Source: RZYY01 sp036794825
GTDB lineage: Bacteria > Bacteroidota > Bacteroidia > Bacteroidales > 4484-276
Direction of reading: 5' to 3'
DNA: 64,000 nt
Assembly: GCA_036794825.1 (NCBI GenBank)
Contig: DAIRGA010000014.1
Location: forward strand, 1-64,000
Position 1 is the stretch's first letter, and every line of letters begins with the position of its first letter. A program made the position numbers and the translations under genes. Of the stretch, positions 54,501-62,625 are shown one piece after another. The notes under the pieces are model-generated. The model was given only the letters and a program-made list of their open reading frames with translations, did no database searches and was not told the DNA's origin.

Positions 54501-54776
54501 CACACTTTCAACGCATCCAACGACGGAGGTGTTGGCGTCAAAGAACCTGCTTTCAAAGCTTTTCTTTCCATTTTCCCAAATCCGGCCTCCGACAATCTCA
54601 CTATTGTAGTGAATGAGGATAATCCTGTAAACATTACCATTTACAATTTACTTGGCAATGTGGTATATGAGGGTTGGATTGACCATCAGCAGCAGATCAA
54701 TACTGCCGGTTTACCTCGCGGGATGTATTTCGTCAGTTGTCAAAACGGGATGGTTGAAAAACTGATTCTGCGATAA
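51582..54776 (+). CDS. Secreted CotH-kinase protein with three lamin-tail domains and a type IX sorting tail
   Basis: 1,064 residues with a signal peptide (MKQFLTAIAAILLWTLTSPA). Residues about 60-430 form a CotH-kinase domain (DSVGVRFRGQTSYQF, KKSFNVTLDW, TLNLINGYEDPSFLRE, NWGIYINVQQLD, HEILFTDDDSYV, RMIPIEYDANSS) interrupted by an eight-glycine run near 207. A beta-rich linker follows, then three lamin-tail domains at 556-699, 700-843 and 844-about 985, each starting with xxINELM and containing DWIELYN-like and GYLIVWCDSDI-like motifs. The C terminus (FPNPASDNLTIVVNEDN through LPRGMYFVSC) is a Por secretion tail, so it should be carried by the type IX system to the surface. CotH proteins are atypical kinases; the target here is unknown. 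Confidence 0.88.
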   Translation: MKQFLTAIAAILLWTLTSPAQNLPQMFHFSDDSLRLVRGGVASTGLYDENVIDTVWLYFDQPNYWQLLVANYSGKINIPATLVYKGTTYDSVGVRFRGQTSYQFIQASQKKSFNVTLDWVHEDQEIDGYETLNLINGYEDPSFLREVIYQKCSRNHIASAKGNHVQLYLNDQNWGIYINVQQLDRQHAKEWFVDRDATRWRAEKTGGGGGGGFGAGYCSLNWLGWDTTTYKSYYVMKKSYKPNPWQDLVNTCFVLNNTPSNLLMDSLASTMDVDGTLWFLAHEILFTDDDSYVNKGGMDYYLYYDIGTNRMIPIEYDANSSLSIQKATQWTPFYRETNNDYPLMNKLMAVPEIRQRYLAHVRTIMNESFDLTEINALIDAWSARISANVQNDPKKLYTFNQFQQEIPKLKQFFSTRRNYILNNTEVNRTGPSITNVVYSVDGQPFVKPNPEQSVDVTASVSAAQGVFRVNLYYGTGYMGKFNRLQMFDDGNHNDGAAGDGTFGAQIPAHPSNEWVRFYIEGLANDTWKTAKYEPEGADHDIYIYQVIPGQILDSPVRINELMSDNATAVPDPAGEFDDWIELYNNSAEPINLSGYYLSDKEDQLNLWQFPQGTIIDANGYLIVWCDSDISQPGLHASFALSKNGEEVYLSTPALMIADEVEFGASDPDMAYARIPNGTGNFVWQQHTFNGPNDPSFVCSVVINELMPQNNVSVQDPAGEYDEWIELYNISPDTCDLSGYYLSDNAGQLNKWQFPSGTTIAGYGYLIIWCDQDAGQQGLHANFLLNSNGGNLYLSSPTLQSTDLVAYGSSNPDIAYARVPNGTGDFTWQQHTFNEHNGPFFDCQVVINELMSDNISAVLDPDGEYDDWVELFNNSTTPFDLSGFFLSDKGNELNRWEFPAGTIIDGLGYLIVWCDSDITQTGLHANFSLSKDGESVYLTSPYIQILDEVTFGAGATDMAFARMPNGTGDFIWQEHTFNASNDGGVGVKEPAFKAFLSIFPNPASDNLTIVVNEDNPVNITIYNLLGNVVYEGWIDHQQQINTAGLPRGMYFVSCQNGMVEKLILR
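53247..54542 (+). repeat. Three tandem 432-bp units encoding lamin-tail domains
   Basis: Units begin at 53247, 53679 and 54111, an exact 432-base (144-codon) period. They are clearly alike at protein level (INELM, DPxGEYDxWxELxN, LSGYYLSD, GxxxYLIxWCD, ARxPNGTGxFxWQxHTFN) but diverged in DNA, so the duplication is old or under selection. Confidence 0.85.
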
Positions 54777-54803
54777 AATATGATCGTGTTTCATAGTAAA
54801 ATT

Positions 54804-54831
54804 CCGGCTTCTTATGGAGCCGGTTTTTTTT
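54804..54831 (+). terminator. Intrinsic terminator after the CotH gene
   Basis: A 6-bp GC-rich stem (CCGGCT with AGCCGG), eight-base loop and eight T, 28 bases after the stop codon. Confidence 0.7.
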
Positions 54832-54902
54832 GCAAAATCCGCCAGGAACAAAACTTCTCTCACTTTGTTTGATGAGAATACTTCCATAAAATTCTCAAAA
54901 CA

Positions 54903-55994
54903 ATGAATGATTTACTCTTCCAATCCTATCAATTGGGTGATATTACACTCGAAAACCGTGCAGTTATGGCGCCCATGACCCGTCGCCGTGCCGACCTACC
55001 ACAGCTTACTGCCAATGAAATGATTGCCCTTCATTACGTTCAAAGGGTATCCACCGGACTGCTCATTACCGAGGGAAGCCAGATTTCGCCGGAGGGCTAC
55101 GGATATACGGGCTCGCCTGGCTGCTACAGTCCCGAACAAGTGGAAGGATGGAAAAAGATTACTCGTGCAGTGCACGAACATGGCGGAAAAATTTTCATTC
55201 AATTGTGGCATGTAGGACCCTTTTCTCATCCTACACTCCAGCCAGGTGGTTTGCTGCCTTTATCTGCATCACCTGTAAAGCCCGGTGGCGAAGTGCTTAC
55301 CCCCGAAGGTCATAAACCGTATGAAACATCCAGAGAAATGACCCAGGATGAGATCTACAAAACGATCGTTGATTTTGGTAAAGCAGCCAAAAATGCCATG
55401 GAAGCAGGTTTTGACGGTGTTGAAATTCATGGGGCCCATGGTTATCTGATCGATCAGTTCATCATGGATGCTACCAATCACCGTAAGGATGAGTTTGGTG
55501 GAACGGTTGAAAAACGGGCAAAATTCCTATTCCTGGTCATCGAAGAAATCCTGAGAAACATTCCCTCTACCAGGGTTGGTCTCAGGCTTTCGCCGAAAAG
55601 CGCACGGCCTGAAATGAGAGATTCAGATCCGGAAAAGACATTTGGCTACATCATCGGCAGGCTCAATGATTACCACCTTGCTTACCTGCATCTGAGCGAA
55701 TTCCCTTCGCCGGAAGAGAGGCTACTGCATCCGGACAGGAGTGTTGTTCCGTTTTTCAGGAAGATTTACCAGAGTACAATGATTTCCTGTGGTGCGCATA
55801 CTTTCGAAAGCGCCTCTCAAATGCTTGCACGCAACGAAGCAGATCTCATTGCATTTGGTAAACCCCTGATCGCCAACCCGGATTTGATCCATCGCTTTAA
55901 AAATGGCTTCCCGCTTACGGAGCCCGACAAGTCTACTTTTTATCATGGCGGATCCAAAGGATATGTGGATTACCCTGTTTATTCCGGGCTCTAA
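54903..55994 (+). CDS. Old Yellow Enzyme family NADH:flavin oxidoreductase
   Basis: 363 residues, the (beta/alpha)8 FMN barrel of OYE/NemA proteins: LENRAVMAPMTRRRA, IFIQLWHVG, EIHGAHGYLIDQFIMDATNH, RVGLRLSPKS and the C-terminal IAFGKPLIANPDL. The substrate-binding pair is His-x-x-His (HGAH) as in YqjM-type and many bacterial enzymes. It reduces activated C=C bonds or nitro compounds with NAD(P)H in the cytosol. It stands alone between two terminators; the true substrate is unknown. Confidence 0.92.
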   Translation: MNDLLFQSYQLGDITLENRAVMAPMTRRRADLPQLTANEMIALHYVQRVSTGLLITEGSQISPEGYGYTGSPGCYSPEQVEGWKKITRAVHEHGGKIFIQLWHVGPFSHPTLQPGGLLPLSASPVKPGGEVLTPEGHKPYETSREMTQDEIYKTIVDFGKAAKNAMEAGFDGVEIHGAHGYLIDQFIMDATNHRKDEFGGTVEKRAKFLFLVIEEILRNIPSTRVGLRLSPKSARPEMRDSDPEKTFGYIIGRLNDYHLAYLHLSEFPSPEERLLHPDRSVVPFFRKIYQSTMISCGAHTFESASQMLARNEADLIAFGKPLIANPDLIHRFKNGFPLTEPDKSTFYHGGSKGYVDYPVYSGL

Positions 55995-56034
55995 AAAAAA
56001 TCACCAGATTGATTCACCTGGTGATTAGTTTTTT
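55992..56034. terminator. Bidirectional terminator between convergent genes
   Basis: A 9-bp stem, AATCACCAG (55999-56007) with CTGGTGATT (56018-56026), has A-rich sequence on the left and T-rich sequence on the right, so it gives a T-tract on both strands. It sits between the stops of the convergent OYE and Por-tail genes. Confidence 0.75.
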
Positions 56035-56054
56035 GAACCTTATCCTTTTAAATT

Positions 56055-57089
56055 TTACCTTTTGATCATAACCTTAACTGACTCTGCCTGGATTCCCTGG
56101 TTGATTCTTTGCAGCAGGTACATTCCTTCGGGGAGGGCTGAAACATCAACAGTCGTGCCTGAACCCTTCACTGCTTTGAATTCCATAATCCTTCGTCCCA
56201 GCATATCGCTGAGGATATAGTCTCCTTCACCGGCCTGTACATTGAGCACATCTGCAGCAGGGTTGGGATAAACACTTACCGCTAACGGCTTTTTGTCAGC
56301 CACATTTGCCGACTCTTCGGTAAGGTAATCAACGCCATAAGCCTCAAAATTTCCATTCACTACGTCGCCATAAATGGAATGGATCATATAACGGTGATCG
56401 TTCCAGTACCAGGAGTAATCAAGCGATTGGTAACCATCCTTATTAAAAAGGATTCCGTTGTAATAAATAAAAGTGGAATCAATGGTTTCTACTTTTAATC
56501 TCAACACGTTTTCGTAAGTACCTGTGGGATTGGTGAGCGTGCCCCAGGCATCGGCTGTAATGGTTGACCACATTTTGGAGATAGATTGCATACCTTCGAA
56601 GCCATATTCAATCTGACCATAGGTCTGGTAGCTGTCGCCGTAGGCAAACGGATAGACCATCTGCACCGGGGCAGGATTATATTCATTGTACATCAACGGA
56701 ACACCTTCCATCATTATTCCGTATCCGTTTACAGTCAGATTTTGCTGTGTGGAAGTGAAATATGCGTAGCCGGTATCCTCCCCATCGGCAATTTCTATAG
56801 CAAGATTTACGGTCTCACTGATGCTGTCGGCAAAGGGAGTTTGCACAGGGTCAATAAAAGTGATTGTTTCGTCTTCGTTTCCAACGAAAGCGCTGAAGTT
56901 CCAGGTCACATTTGTTCCGGCTGGGCCTGGATCAATGTTTAGTGGGGTCATCGAACTGTAAAGTGCTTTTAGCTCGATTGTCTGGCCAATTTGTGGCGAA
57001 TGCTTGGCATAGGTGATTACAGTCTGGCTGCTGACTGTCATAGCCATCATCATGGTGATGATCAGGCTAAGTAACTTTAAACTTTTCAT
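56055..57089 (-). CDS. Secreted beta-rich protein with type IX sorting tail
   Basis: 344 residues: signal peptide (KLLSLIITMMMAMTVSSQ), about 230 residues of beta-rich sequence with no family I recognise (PAGTNVTWNFSAFVG, TWEN-like TGTYENVLRLKVETID), and a Por secretion tail (VYPNPAADVLNVQAGEG, ISDMLGRR-like LSDMLGRRIMEF, LPEGMYLLQRI) ending in KVMIKR. It should be exported by the Sec and type IX systems. Binding or structural role at the surface is the best guess. No neighbour suggests a substrate. Confidence 0.75.
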   Translation of the reverse strand: MKSLKLLSLIITMMMAMTVSSQTVITYAKHSPQIGQTIELKALYSSMTPLNIDPGPAGTNVTWNFSAFVGNEDETITFIDPVQTPFADSISETVNLAIEIADGEDTGYAYFTSTQQNLTVNGYGIMMEGVPLMYNEYNPAPVQMVYPFAYGDSYQTYGQIEYGFEGMQSISKMWSTITADAWGTLTNPTGTYENVLRLKVETIDSTFIYYNGILFNKDGYQSLDYSWYWNDHRYMIHSIYGDVVNGNFEAYGVDYLTEESANVADKKPLAVSVYPNPAADVLNVQAGEGDYILSDMLGRRIMEFKAVKGSGTTVDVSALPEGMYLLQRINQGIQAESVKVMIKR

Positions 57090-57124
57090 AAATAGTAGTT
57101 TTAGTTTGTTGAAATTATATGGGG

Positions 57125-57132
57125 CAAAGATA
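57125..57132 (-). promoter_or_regulatory. -7-like box (TATCTTTG) for the Por-tail protein gene
   Basis: Minus-strand match to TAnnTTTG, 35 bases upstream of the ATG. No -33 at the usual spacing. Confidence 0.35.
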
Positions 57133-57260
57133 CTACAACTGTAGAAGTTTTTTCCTGAAATCGTTTACAAAATGTTTCAGGGTATAGTAAAGTATGATTG
57201 CTAATAGGGTAAAAATTGCATATGGATTTGTTTTTAAAAAGTTTCATATCAGCTAATTAG

Positions 57261-57268
57261 TACTTTTG
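57261..57268 (+). promoter_or_regulatory. -7-like box (TACTTTTG) for the AI-2E-family gene
   Basis: Matches TAnnTTTG. A weak TTTC lies 15 bases upstream. It precedes the operon of the AI-2E-family protein and the RNA methyltransferase. Confidence 0.4.
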
Positions 57269-57375
57269 CGCCACTATTTTTTGTGGACAAGTGAGCAAAC
57301 AGATTTGTCAATTGTTTGTTAAACAAAACTTTAGCTTCACTAAACCAGCCTGATTTAGATAAATGCCTGAAACAC

Positions 57376-58491
57376 ATGGACCAGCCGCTTCCTTTCGTAC
57401 AAAGATCAACCTATGTACTTCTTTTCATTATTGCATTTTTCTTCATTCTTATCATAGCCCGCGATTTTCTGGTACCGCTGGCATTCGGTTTTTTGATTAG
57501 TTCGCTGCTTTTTCCCGTTTGCCGGTTTCTTTGCCATAAAGGATTACCCAAAGGTGTATCCATTTTTATTTCGGTGATAATCATGATGGTGGTTTTTGGA
57601 GGGATAGCTCTTTTATTCGTTAGTCAGATTGCCGAACTCGCCGCTGATTTTCCGGATCTTCGCAGCAAAGCAATGGAGAATATCACCGATGTTTATCAGT
57701 ATATCGAAGATCTGTTCGGGTTGGCAGTTGACTGGCAAAAGCATTGGGTAAAGGGCCGGGTGGACAATCTTTTTACCACGGGAAGCGAGTTTTTCAACAG
57801 GCTACTCAACGGCGCTGCAGGCACTGTTTTCAAGGTGTTGATGATGCCGGTTTACGTGTTTTATATCCTCTATTATCACGATCGTTTCCGCCAGTTCATC
57901 CTCCGGTCAACACCCGAAAGACACAAAGAAACGGCCAATAAAATCCTGAAGGAGATTTCGTGGGTATCTCAGCGGTTTTTTGGCGGAGCATTTATTGTCG
58001 TGATGATTTTGGTAGTAACCAATTCACTGGGGCTATATTTGATCGGGCTAAAGTATCCCATCTTTTTTGGCGTTATTTCGGCTGTATTCAATCTCATCCC
58101 TTATTTCGGGACGTGGATAGGTGCATTTTTTCCGTTTGTGTTTGCCCTGCTGACGGGTGACTCCGTGAACCTGGCGCTCTCGGTGCTTGTATTTTTTGCA
58201 TTTATCCAGTTTACCGAAAACAATATTCTTACTCCGCATATCACTGGTGGTTATGTCAGGTTAAATCCATTTTTCACCATTATTGGCCTCATCGCTGGCG
58301 GAATGGTTTGGGGAGTTGCCGGTATGCTGCTGGTAATCCCTTTTTTGGCGAGCCTAAAAATAATCCTGGAGAATATTGAATCCACCAAAAATCTTGCTTT
58401 CCTGATTGGCAGATCGGACGATGAAACCATTGGAAAAATCAGGAGGAAGATCAGGGCATTCTTTCAATCAAAACGAAAACCAACACCATGA
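57376..58491 (+). CDS. AI-2E family transporter (PF01594-type)
   Basis: 371 residues from the ATG at 57376 (MDQPLPFVQRSTYVLL); a TTG at 57316 would add 20 polar residues. About eight membrane helices: a pair near 15-65, one at 75-95, a large polar segment, then helices around 150-170 and four more from 200 on. NLIPYFGTWIGAFFPF and TENNILTPHITGG are typical of the family, which includes TqsA and Na+(K+)/H+ antiporters. The transported ion or molecule is not predictable. Its stop overlaps the following methyltransferase ATG (ATGA). Confidence 0.85.
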   Translation: MDQPLPFVQRSTYVLLFIIAFFFILIIARDFLVPLAFGFLISSLLFPVCRFLCHKGLPKGVSIFISVIIMMVVFGGIALLFVSQIAELAADFPDLRSKAMENITDVYQYIEDLFGLAVDWQKHWVKGRVDNLFTTGSEFFNRLLNGAAGTVFKVLMMPVYVFYILYYHDRFRQFILRSTPERHKETANKILKEISWVSQRFFGGAFIVVMILVVTNSLGLYLIGLKYPIFFGVISAVFNLIPYFGTWIGAFFPFVFALLTGDSVNLALSVLVFFAFIQFTENNILTPHITGGYVRLNPFFTIIGLIAGGMVWGVAGMLLVIPFLASLKIILENIESTKNLAFLIGRSDDETIGKIRRKIRAFFQSKRKPTP

Positions 58492-59720
58492 ACGGCAAAA
58501 AACCAGCGCACATCATCAAAAAAGCCAAACCGACCATAATTAAGAAATCGGTACGTCAGGACCCGTCAATTCGGATGGTTGCCAAAACTCTGGCTGGCCT
58601 CGAAGAGATTTTGAGGGACGAAATCCGTGAAGCTGGTGGGAAGAAAACGGAGCTTCTCACCCGCGCTGTTGCCTTTGAGGGCGATCTGGCATGCATGTAC
58701 AAGGTGAATTATACCTGCCGCACAGCTTTGAGGGTGTTGAAAATTATCGGGATTTACCAGGCCGGCAACGAACATGAGCTTTACCAACGTATTCTGGAGG
58801 TGGACTGGTCGGATTACATCAGCACAACTTCAACTTTTGCTGTGGATGCGTTTGTTTCCAATTCAAAAATCACCAACTCGCATTACGCATCGCAGAAAGT
58901 GAAAGATGCCATTGCGGATCAATTCCGGCGAAAAACAGGCGAGCGGCCATCGGTTGACATCGAAAATCCGGATTTGCGGATCAACCTGCACCTCAATGGC
59001 GACCAGGCCACACTTTCGATTGACAGCTCCGGCGAATCGCTGCACAAACGGGGCTATCGCCGTTGGCAGGGTGAAGCGCCACTGAACGAAGTCCTTGCTG
59101 CAGGGATGATAATGCTTTCAGGCTGGCGCGGTCAAACCCCTCTTTACGATCCGATGTGCGGATCGGGCACACTGCTCACCGAAGCAGCTATGATTGCCGG
59201 GAACGTTCCATGTGGATATTTTCGTGAGAAATTTGGATTTATGAACTGGCGCGATTTCGATTCAGCATTTTGGAAGAAGGTTCAGGAAGAAGCCGATGCC
59301 AAAATCACTGCGGTAGATCAGGTTATTACCGGTTCCGATGTTAACCAGAAAACCCTGGCTTTAATGCAGCAAAACATGACGAAAGGCGGTTTTGAGGAGG
59401 TTATCACGCTCAGGCAGGTCGCTTTTGAAGATGGTTCGCCACCTGATAATCTCACCGGAACCATCATCACCAATCCTCCTTATGGCGAAAGACTTCAGAA
59501 ACAGGATCTTAACGCCTTCTATAAAATGATTGGTGATGTACTGAAGCAAAAATATGCCGGCTGGGATGTGTGGCTGATCACCTCCGATTACAATGCACTG
59601 AAATCGGTAGGCCTGCGAACCTCAAGAAAGATAAAATTGTACAACGGCCCGCTGGAGTGCAGGTTTGTTAAGTATGAAATGTACGAGGGAACCCGGAAAA
59701 ACAAAACTTCCGGGGATTAG
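58488..59720 (+). CDS. THUMP-domain class I SAM-dependent RNA methyltransferase (RlmL N-terminal-domain-like)
   Basis: 410 residues. A lysine-rich N terminus leads into the THUMP RNA-binding domain (IRMVAKTLAGLEEILRDEI, TAVDAFVSNSKI-like FAVDAFVSNSKITNSHYAS), then a Rossmann methyltransferase domain with DPMCGSGTLLTEAA for SAM binding and the catalytic TNPPYGERL (N-P-P-Y, an N-methylation signature). The family methylates guanines in 23S rRNA (m2G). Start ATG overlaps the upstream stop, so translation is coupled to the AI-2E-family gene. Its 3' end overlaps fabH on the other strand by four bases. Confidence 0.9.
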   Translation: MNGKKPAHIIKKAKPTIIKKSVRQDPSIRMVAKTLAGLEEILRDEIREAGGKKTELLTRAVAFEGDLACMYKVNYTCRTALRVLKIIGIYQAGNEHELYQRILEVDWSDYISTTSTFAVDAFVSNSKITNSHYASQKVKDAIADQFRRKTGERPSVDIENPDLRINLHLNGDQATLSIDSSGESLHKRGYRRWQGEAPLNEVLAAGMIMLSGWRGQTPLYDPMCGSGTLLTEAAMIAGNVPCGYFREKFGFMNWRDFDSAFWKKVQEEADAKITAVDQVITGSDVNQKTLALMQQNMTKGGFEEVITLRQVAFEDGSPPDNLTGTIITNPPYGERLQKQDLNAFYKMIGDVLKQKYAGWDVWLITSDYNALKSVGLRTSRKIKLYNGPLECRFVKYEMYEGTRKNKTSGD

Positions 59721-60736
59721 ACTTTAATTGCGGCGGCGGCAGCCCCGTCGTAAGCCCATTTCAGGTAGATGGCGCCCCAGGTGAATCCACCACCAAATGC
59801 GGCGAGAATCAGGTTATCGCCCTTCCTGAGCTTCTCTTCCCATTCCCAGATACAGAGAGGAATAGTGGCAGAAGTAGTGTTTCCGTAGCGCTCGATGTTG
59901 ATCATCACCTGTTCTTTTTCAATACCCATGCGGCGCGCAGTGGCCTCGATAATGCGCATGTTGGCCTGATGAGGAACCAGCCAGGCAAGTTCTTCGGGTT
60001 TGATGTTGTGTTTTTTCATGATCTCGACGGAAACGTCGGCCATTTTGGAAACCGCATATTTAAAAACGGGCTGTCCCTCCTGGTAAACGTAGTGTTCACG
60101 GGCATCAACCGTTTCGTGTGAGGCTGGCCTGCATGATCCTCCGGCTTTCTGATGAAGATGAATACGACCCATGCCGTCAGATTGGTGAATAGAATCAATA
60201 ATGCCAACATCTTCGGTAGTCGGCTCCAGGAGAATGGCGCCGGCAGCATCACCAAAAATAACACAGGTTGCCCTGTCGGTGTAATCAATGATCGAAGACA
60301 TTTTATCGGCGCCAACCATGATTACCTTTTTACACATACCTGTTTCGATGTACATGGCTGCTGTTGTCAAAGCATAGATCTGTCCCGAGCATGCTGCATT
60401 GATATCGAAATGAAAGGCATTTTTAATGCCGGTTTTATCGGCAATTATATTGGCAGTAGCCGGAAATTGCATATCCGGGGTCACCGTTGCGCAGATCATC
60501 AGATCAATTTCGTCGGGATGGGTATTGGTTTTTTTCAGCAAGCCATTCACTGCTTCGGCAGCCATATCTGAGGTTCCCTTCCCGACTCCTTTAAGTATAT
60601 GTCTGGTTTTGATCCCGGTACGGGTCATTATCCACTCGTCGTTAGTATCCACCATAGTGGCAAGCTCGTCGTTGGTGAGTATGTAAGGTGGAACGTAGCA
60701 GTTAATTCCCGTGATGGCAGCTCTGATCCTGGTCAT
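59717..60736 (-). CDS. fabH: 3-oxoacyl-[ACP] synthase III
   Basis: Initiates fatty-acid synthesis by condensing acetyl-CoA (or a branched acyl-CoA) with malonyl-ACP. 339 residues with catalytic Cys116 in AACSGQIYAL, His in WLVPHQANMR and Asn in ERYGNTTSATIP; GGGFTWGAIYLKW is the C-terminal signature. It starts 17 bases after plsX and ends the DUF177-rpmF-plsX-fabH series, an order found across many bacteria. Confidence 0.96.
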   Translation of the reverse strand: MTRIRAAITGINCYVPPYILTNDELATMVDTNDEWIMTRTGIKTRHILKGVGKGTSDMAAEAVNGLLKKTNTHPDEIDLMICATVTPDMQFPATANIIADKTGIKNAFHFDINAACSGQIYALTTAAMYIETGMCKKVIMVGADKMSSIIDYTDRATCVIFGDAAGAILLEPTTEDVGIIDSIHQSDGMGRIHLHQKAGGSCRPASHETVDAREHYVYQEGQPVFKYAVSKMADVSVEIMKKHNIKPEELAWLVPHQANMRIIEATARRMGIEKEQVMINIERYGNTTSATIPLCIWEWEEKLRKGDNLILAAFGGGFTWGAIYLKWAYDGAAAAAIKV

Positions 60737-60753
60737 GATTTTATAAACTACTT

Positions 60754-61704
60754 TTAGTTGGAATATTTGTAAAGCGCCTGTTTGACTTTCTCTGAAAGCC
60801 CTGCTGTAGCTATGTCATAAGACAGTTTGAGCATATTCTTTATGGCTTTGGCGCTGGAAATTCCATGCCCGAGGATAACCGTTCCGTTGAGGCCAAGTAT
60901 CGGGCTTCCGCCATAATTTTCGTAGTTGAACCGCTCGAAATAACTATCGAGCATATTCCTTTTTTGTAGAAGCCTGTAAAAAGCTTCGATCTGCTTAAGC
61001 AGGATATTTCCGGTAAAACCGTCGCAAACAATTACATCGGCTTTGCTTTTGTACATATCGCGACTCTCGATGTTGCCGATGAAGTTGAAATCTTTGGTCT
61101 CTTTCATCATCTCAAATGCAGACTGAGTAAGCAAATTACCCTTTCCCTCCTCTTCACCGATGTTTAGAAGGCCAATCCGGGGATTGCCGACTCCCATTAC
61201 TCCTTCGGCATAAATAGATCCCAGCAGTGCAAACTGGTAGAGCACATCAACTTTGACATCGGTATTGGTACCAATATCAAGCAGTATTGACATGTTTCCG
61301 TTTTCCTGGGGAATGTGGGCGAATGTAGTTGGTCTTATCACGCCATGGATAGGCCCGACACTGTACATCGAACCGACCAGCATAGCCCCGGAATTGCCAG
61401 CGCTCGAAAAGCTGTCCAGTTCACTGTTTTTGAGCATTTTAAGCCCGATGGAAATGCTCGAGTCGTGCTTTGTGGAAATCGCTTTCAGGGGCTTTTCGCC
61501 CATTTCTATCACTTCTGTGGAGTGAACTATTTCGATGCGTCCGTCAGGATAATCTTTGCCAGCAAGCTGTTCTGAAAGTAGGTGTTCATCACCGATGAGA
61601 ACGATCTTTACATCATGCGGCAATTCACTGCACGACAATATCGCACCGTTAACGGTTGCTTCAGGGGCAAAATCACCGCCCATCGCATCCAGTCCGATCC
61701 TCAT
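60754..61704 (-). CDS. plsX: Phosphate acyltransferase PlsX
   Basis: Converts acyl-ACP to acyl-phosphate for phospholipid synthesis. 316 residues, slightly short but complete: RIGLDAMGGDFAPEATV at the start, SAGNSGAMLVGS, LLDIGTNTDVKV, NIGEEEGKG and VCDGFTGNILLKQIEAF in the order of the family. It lies between rpmF and fabH. The association of lipid and ribosomal genes is the usual one. Confidence 0.96.
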   Translation of the reverse strand: MRIGLDAMGGDFAPEATVNGAILSCSELPHDVKIVLIGDEHLLSEQLAGKDYPDGRIEIVHSTEVIEMGEKPLKAISTKHDSSISIGLKMLKNSELDSFSSAGNSGAMLVGSMYSVGPIHGVIRPTTFAHIPQENGNMSILLDIGTNTDVKVDVLYQFALLGSIYAEGVMGVGNPRIGLLNIGEEEGKGNLLTQSAFEMMKETKDFNFIGNIESRDMYKSKADVIVCDGFTGNILLKQIEAFYRLLQKRNMLDSYFERFNYENYGGSPILGLNGTVILGHGISSAKAIKNMLKLSYDIATAGLSEKVKQALYKYSN

Positions 61705-61743
61705 CAGCTTACAGATTATTGAAAGATTTTTTGGAGCAATCCA

Positions 61744-61932
61744 TTATGCCCCTGCTTTCTGGATGAGGAGCTTGCCTTTGTAGTAAAGATCGCCATCAAC
61801 CCAGTAAGCCCTGTGAAAAACATGCACAGTGCCGGTTACAGGACACTTGGCCAATGTCGGCATGGTTGCTTTGTAGTGAGTCCTTCTTTTATCTCTCCTT
61901 GTTTTGGAGATTTTATGTTTTGGGTGAGCCAT
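61744..61932 (-). CDS. rpmF: 50S ribosomal protein L32
   Basis: 62 residues beginning MAHPKHKISKTRRDKRR, the L32 signature. The usual zinc-binding cysteine quartet is absent: only one cysteine remains (AKCPVTGTVH), as in other non-zinc L32 forms. Located between DUF177 and plsX, the normal place. The ATG follows a short leader 34 bases after the DUF177 gene. Confidence 0.95.
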   Translation of the reverse strand: MAHPKHKISKTRRDKRRTHYKATMPTLAKCPVTGTVHVFHRAYWVDGDLYYKGKLLIQKAGA

Positions 61933-61966
61933 TTTTAATTATTTATAATATGTTATTAGATTTCAA

Positions 61967-62485
61967 TTAATTACCTTTCAATTTCCTGAGCGCTTCCCAA
62001 CGGGGATCGTCATCGTGTATTTCGGGATGATGGCCCAAAATATTCAACATTTCCCTATTGCAGGTGCTTTCGCCGTTTTCATCATCCGGATGTATGCACC
62101 GCATGGGCAGCGATAAACTGATGTATTCGTAAAGGTAATGACTCATGTCCACCTGGTATTCCGATTCCGGCATAATGATGATTTCATCGGAAATATCTTC
62201 CCAATCAGCTCCAAACTTGAAAATCAATTTGTGTTTGCTGTTTACAGGGTAACTGATCGGGTCGAGGCAGCGATCACATTCCAATTCGACAAATCCCTGA
62301 ATATCAATCTGAAAAATCAGCATTCTTTCCTGTCTTTCCAGCTCAAGATCAGCCTTTAGATTACCTTTTTTAATTTCTGAATAGTCTATCGCTTCAAAGA
62401 ACTTATCCCCAATTTCGAAGTTAAAATGATGAGAACCAGCCTTCAAACCCGCGAACGGAATAATAAACTCTTTCAGGTAATTCAT
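61967..62485 (-). CDS. yceD: DUF177 (YceD-like) protein
   Basis: 172 residues of the DUF177 family, thought to act in 23S rRNA maturation or ribosome assembly beside L32. The central ELECDRCLDPISYPV carries the conserved cysteine pair (CxxC), and a C-terminal cysteine/histidine region (MRCIHPDDENGESTCNREM) continues into the DPRWEALRKLKGN end common in Bacteroidetes. First gene of the operon with rpmF, plsX and fabH, with a good promoter match in front. Confidence 0.9.
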   Translation of the reverse strand: MNYLKEFIIPFAGLKAGSHHFNFEIGDKFFEAIDYSEIKKGNLKADLELERQERMLIFQIDIQGFVELECDRCLDPISYPVNSKHKLIFKFGADWEDISDEIIIMPESEYQVDMSHYLYEYISLSLPMRCIHPDDENGESTCNREMLNILGHHPEIHDDDPRWEALRKLKGN

Positions 62486-62510
62486 CCCAAATCCTTCAAA
62501 AATTGGCCGG

Positions 62511-62540
62511 CAAAATTAGAAAATATCTTTGATTTACAAA
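62511..62540 (-). promoter_or_regulatory. Promoter TTTG-N18-TAATTTTG for DUF177-rpmF-plsX-fabH
   Basis: On the minus strand TTTG (62540-62537) and TAATTTTG (62518-62511) match both Bacteroidetes elements at an 18-base spacing, 25 bases before the DUF177 ATG. Confidence 0.55.
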
Positions 62541-62625
62541 AACCTAACTTTTCTATCTTTTAAAATAGATTTCAATTTTATTGAATATCAATGAATTACC
62601 TTAAACTAAAAGTTGTTAAACAGAG

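Noticed and set aside
61744..61932. Loss of the zinc-binding cysteines in L32 as a novelty
   Set aside because: Cysteine-free or cysteine-poor L32 forms are known in many bacteria, so it is not unusual.
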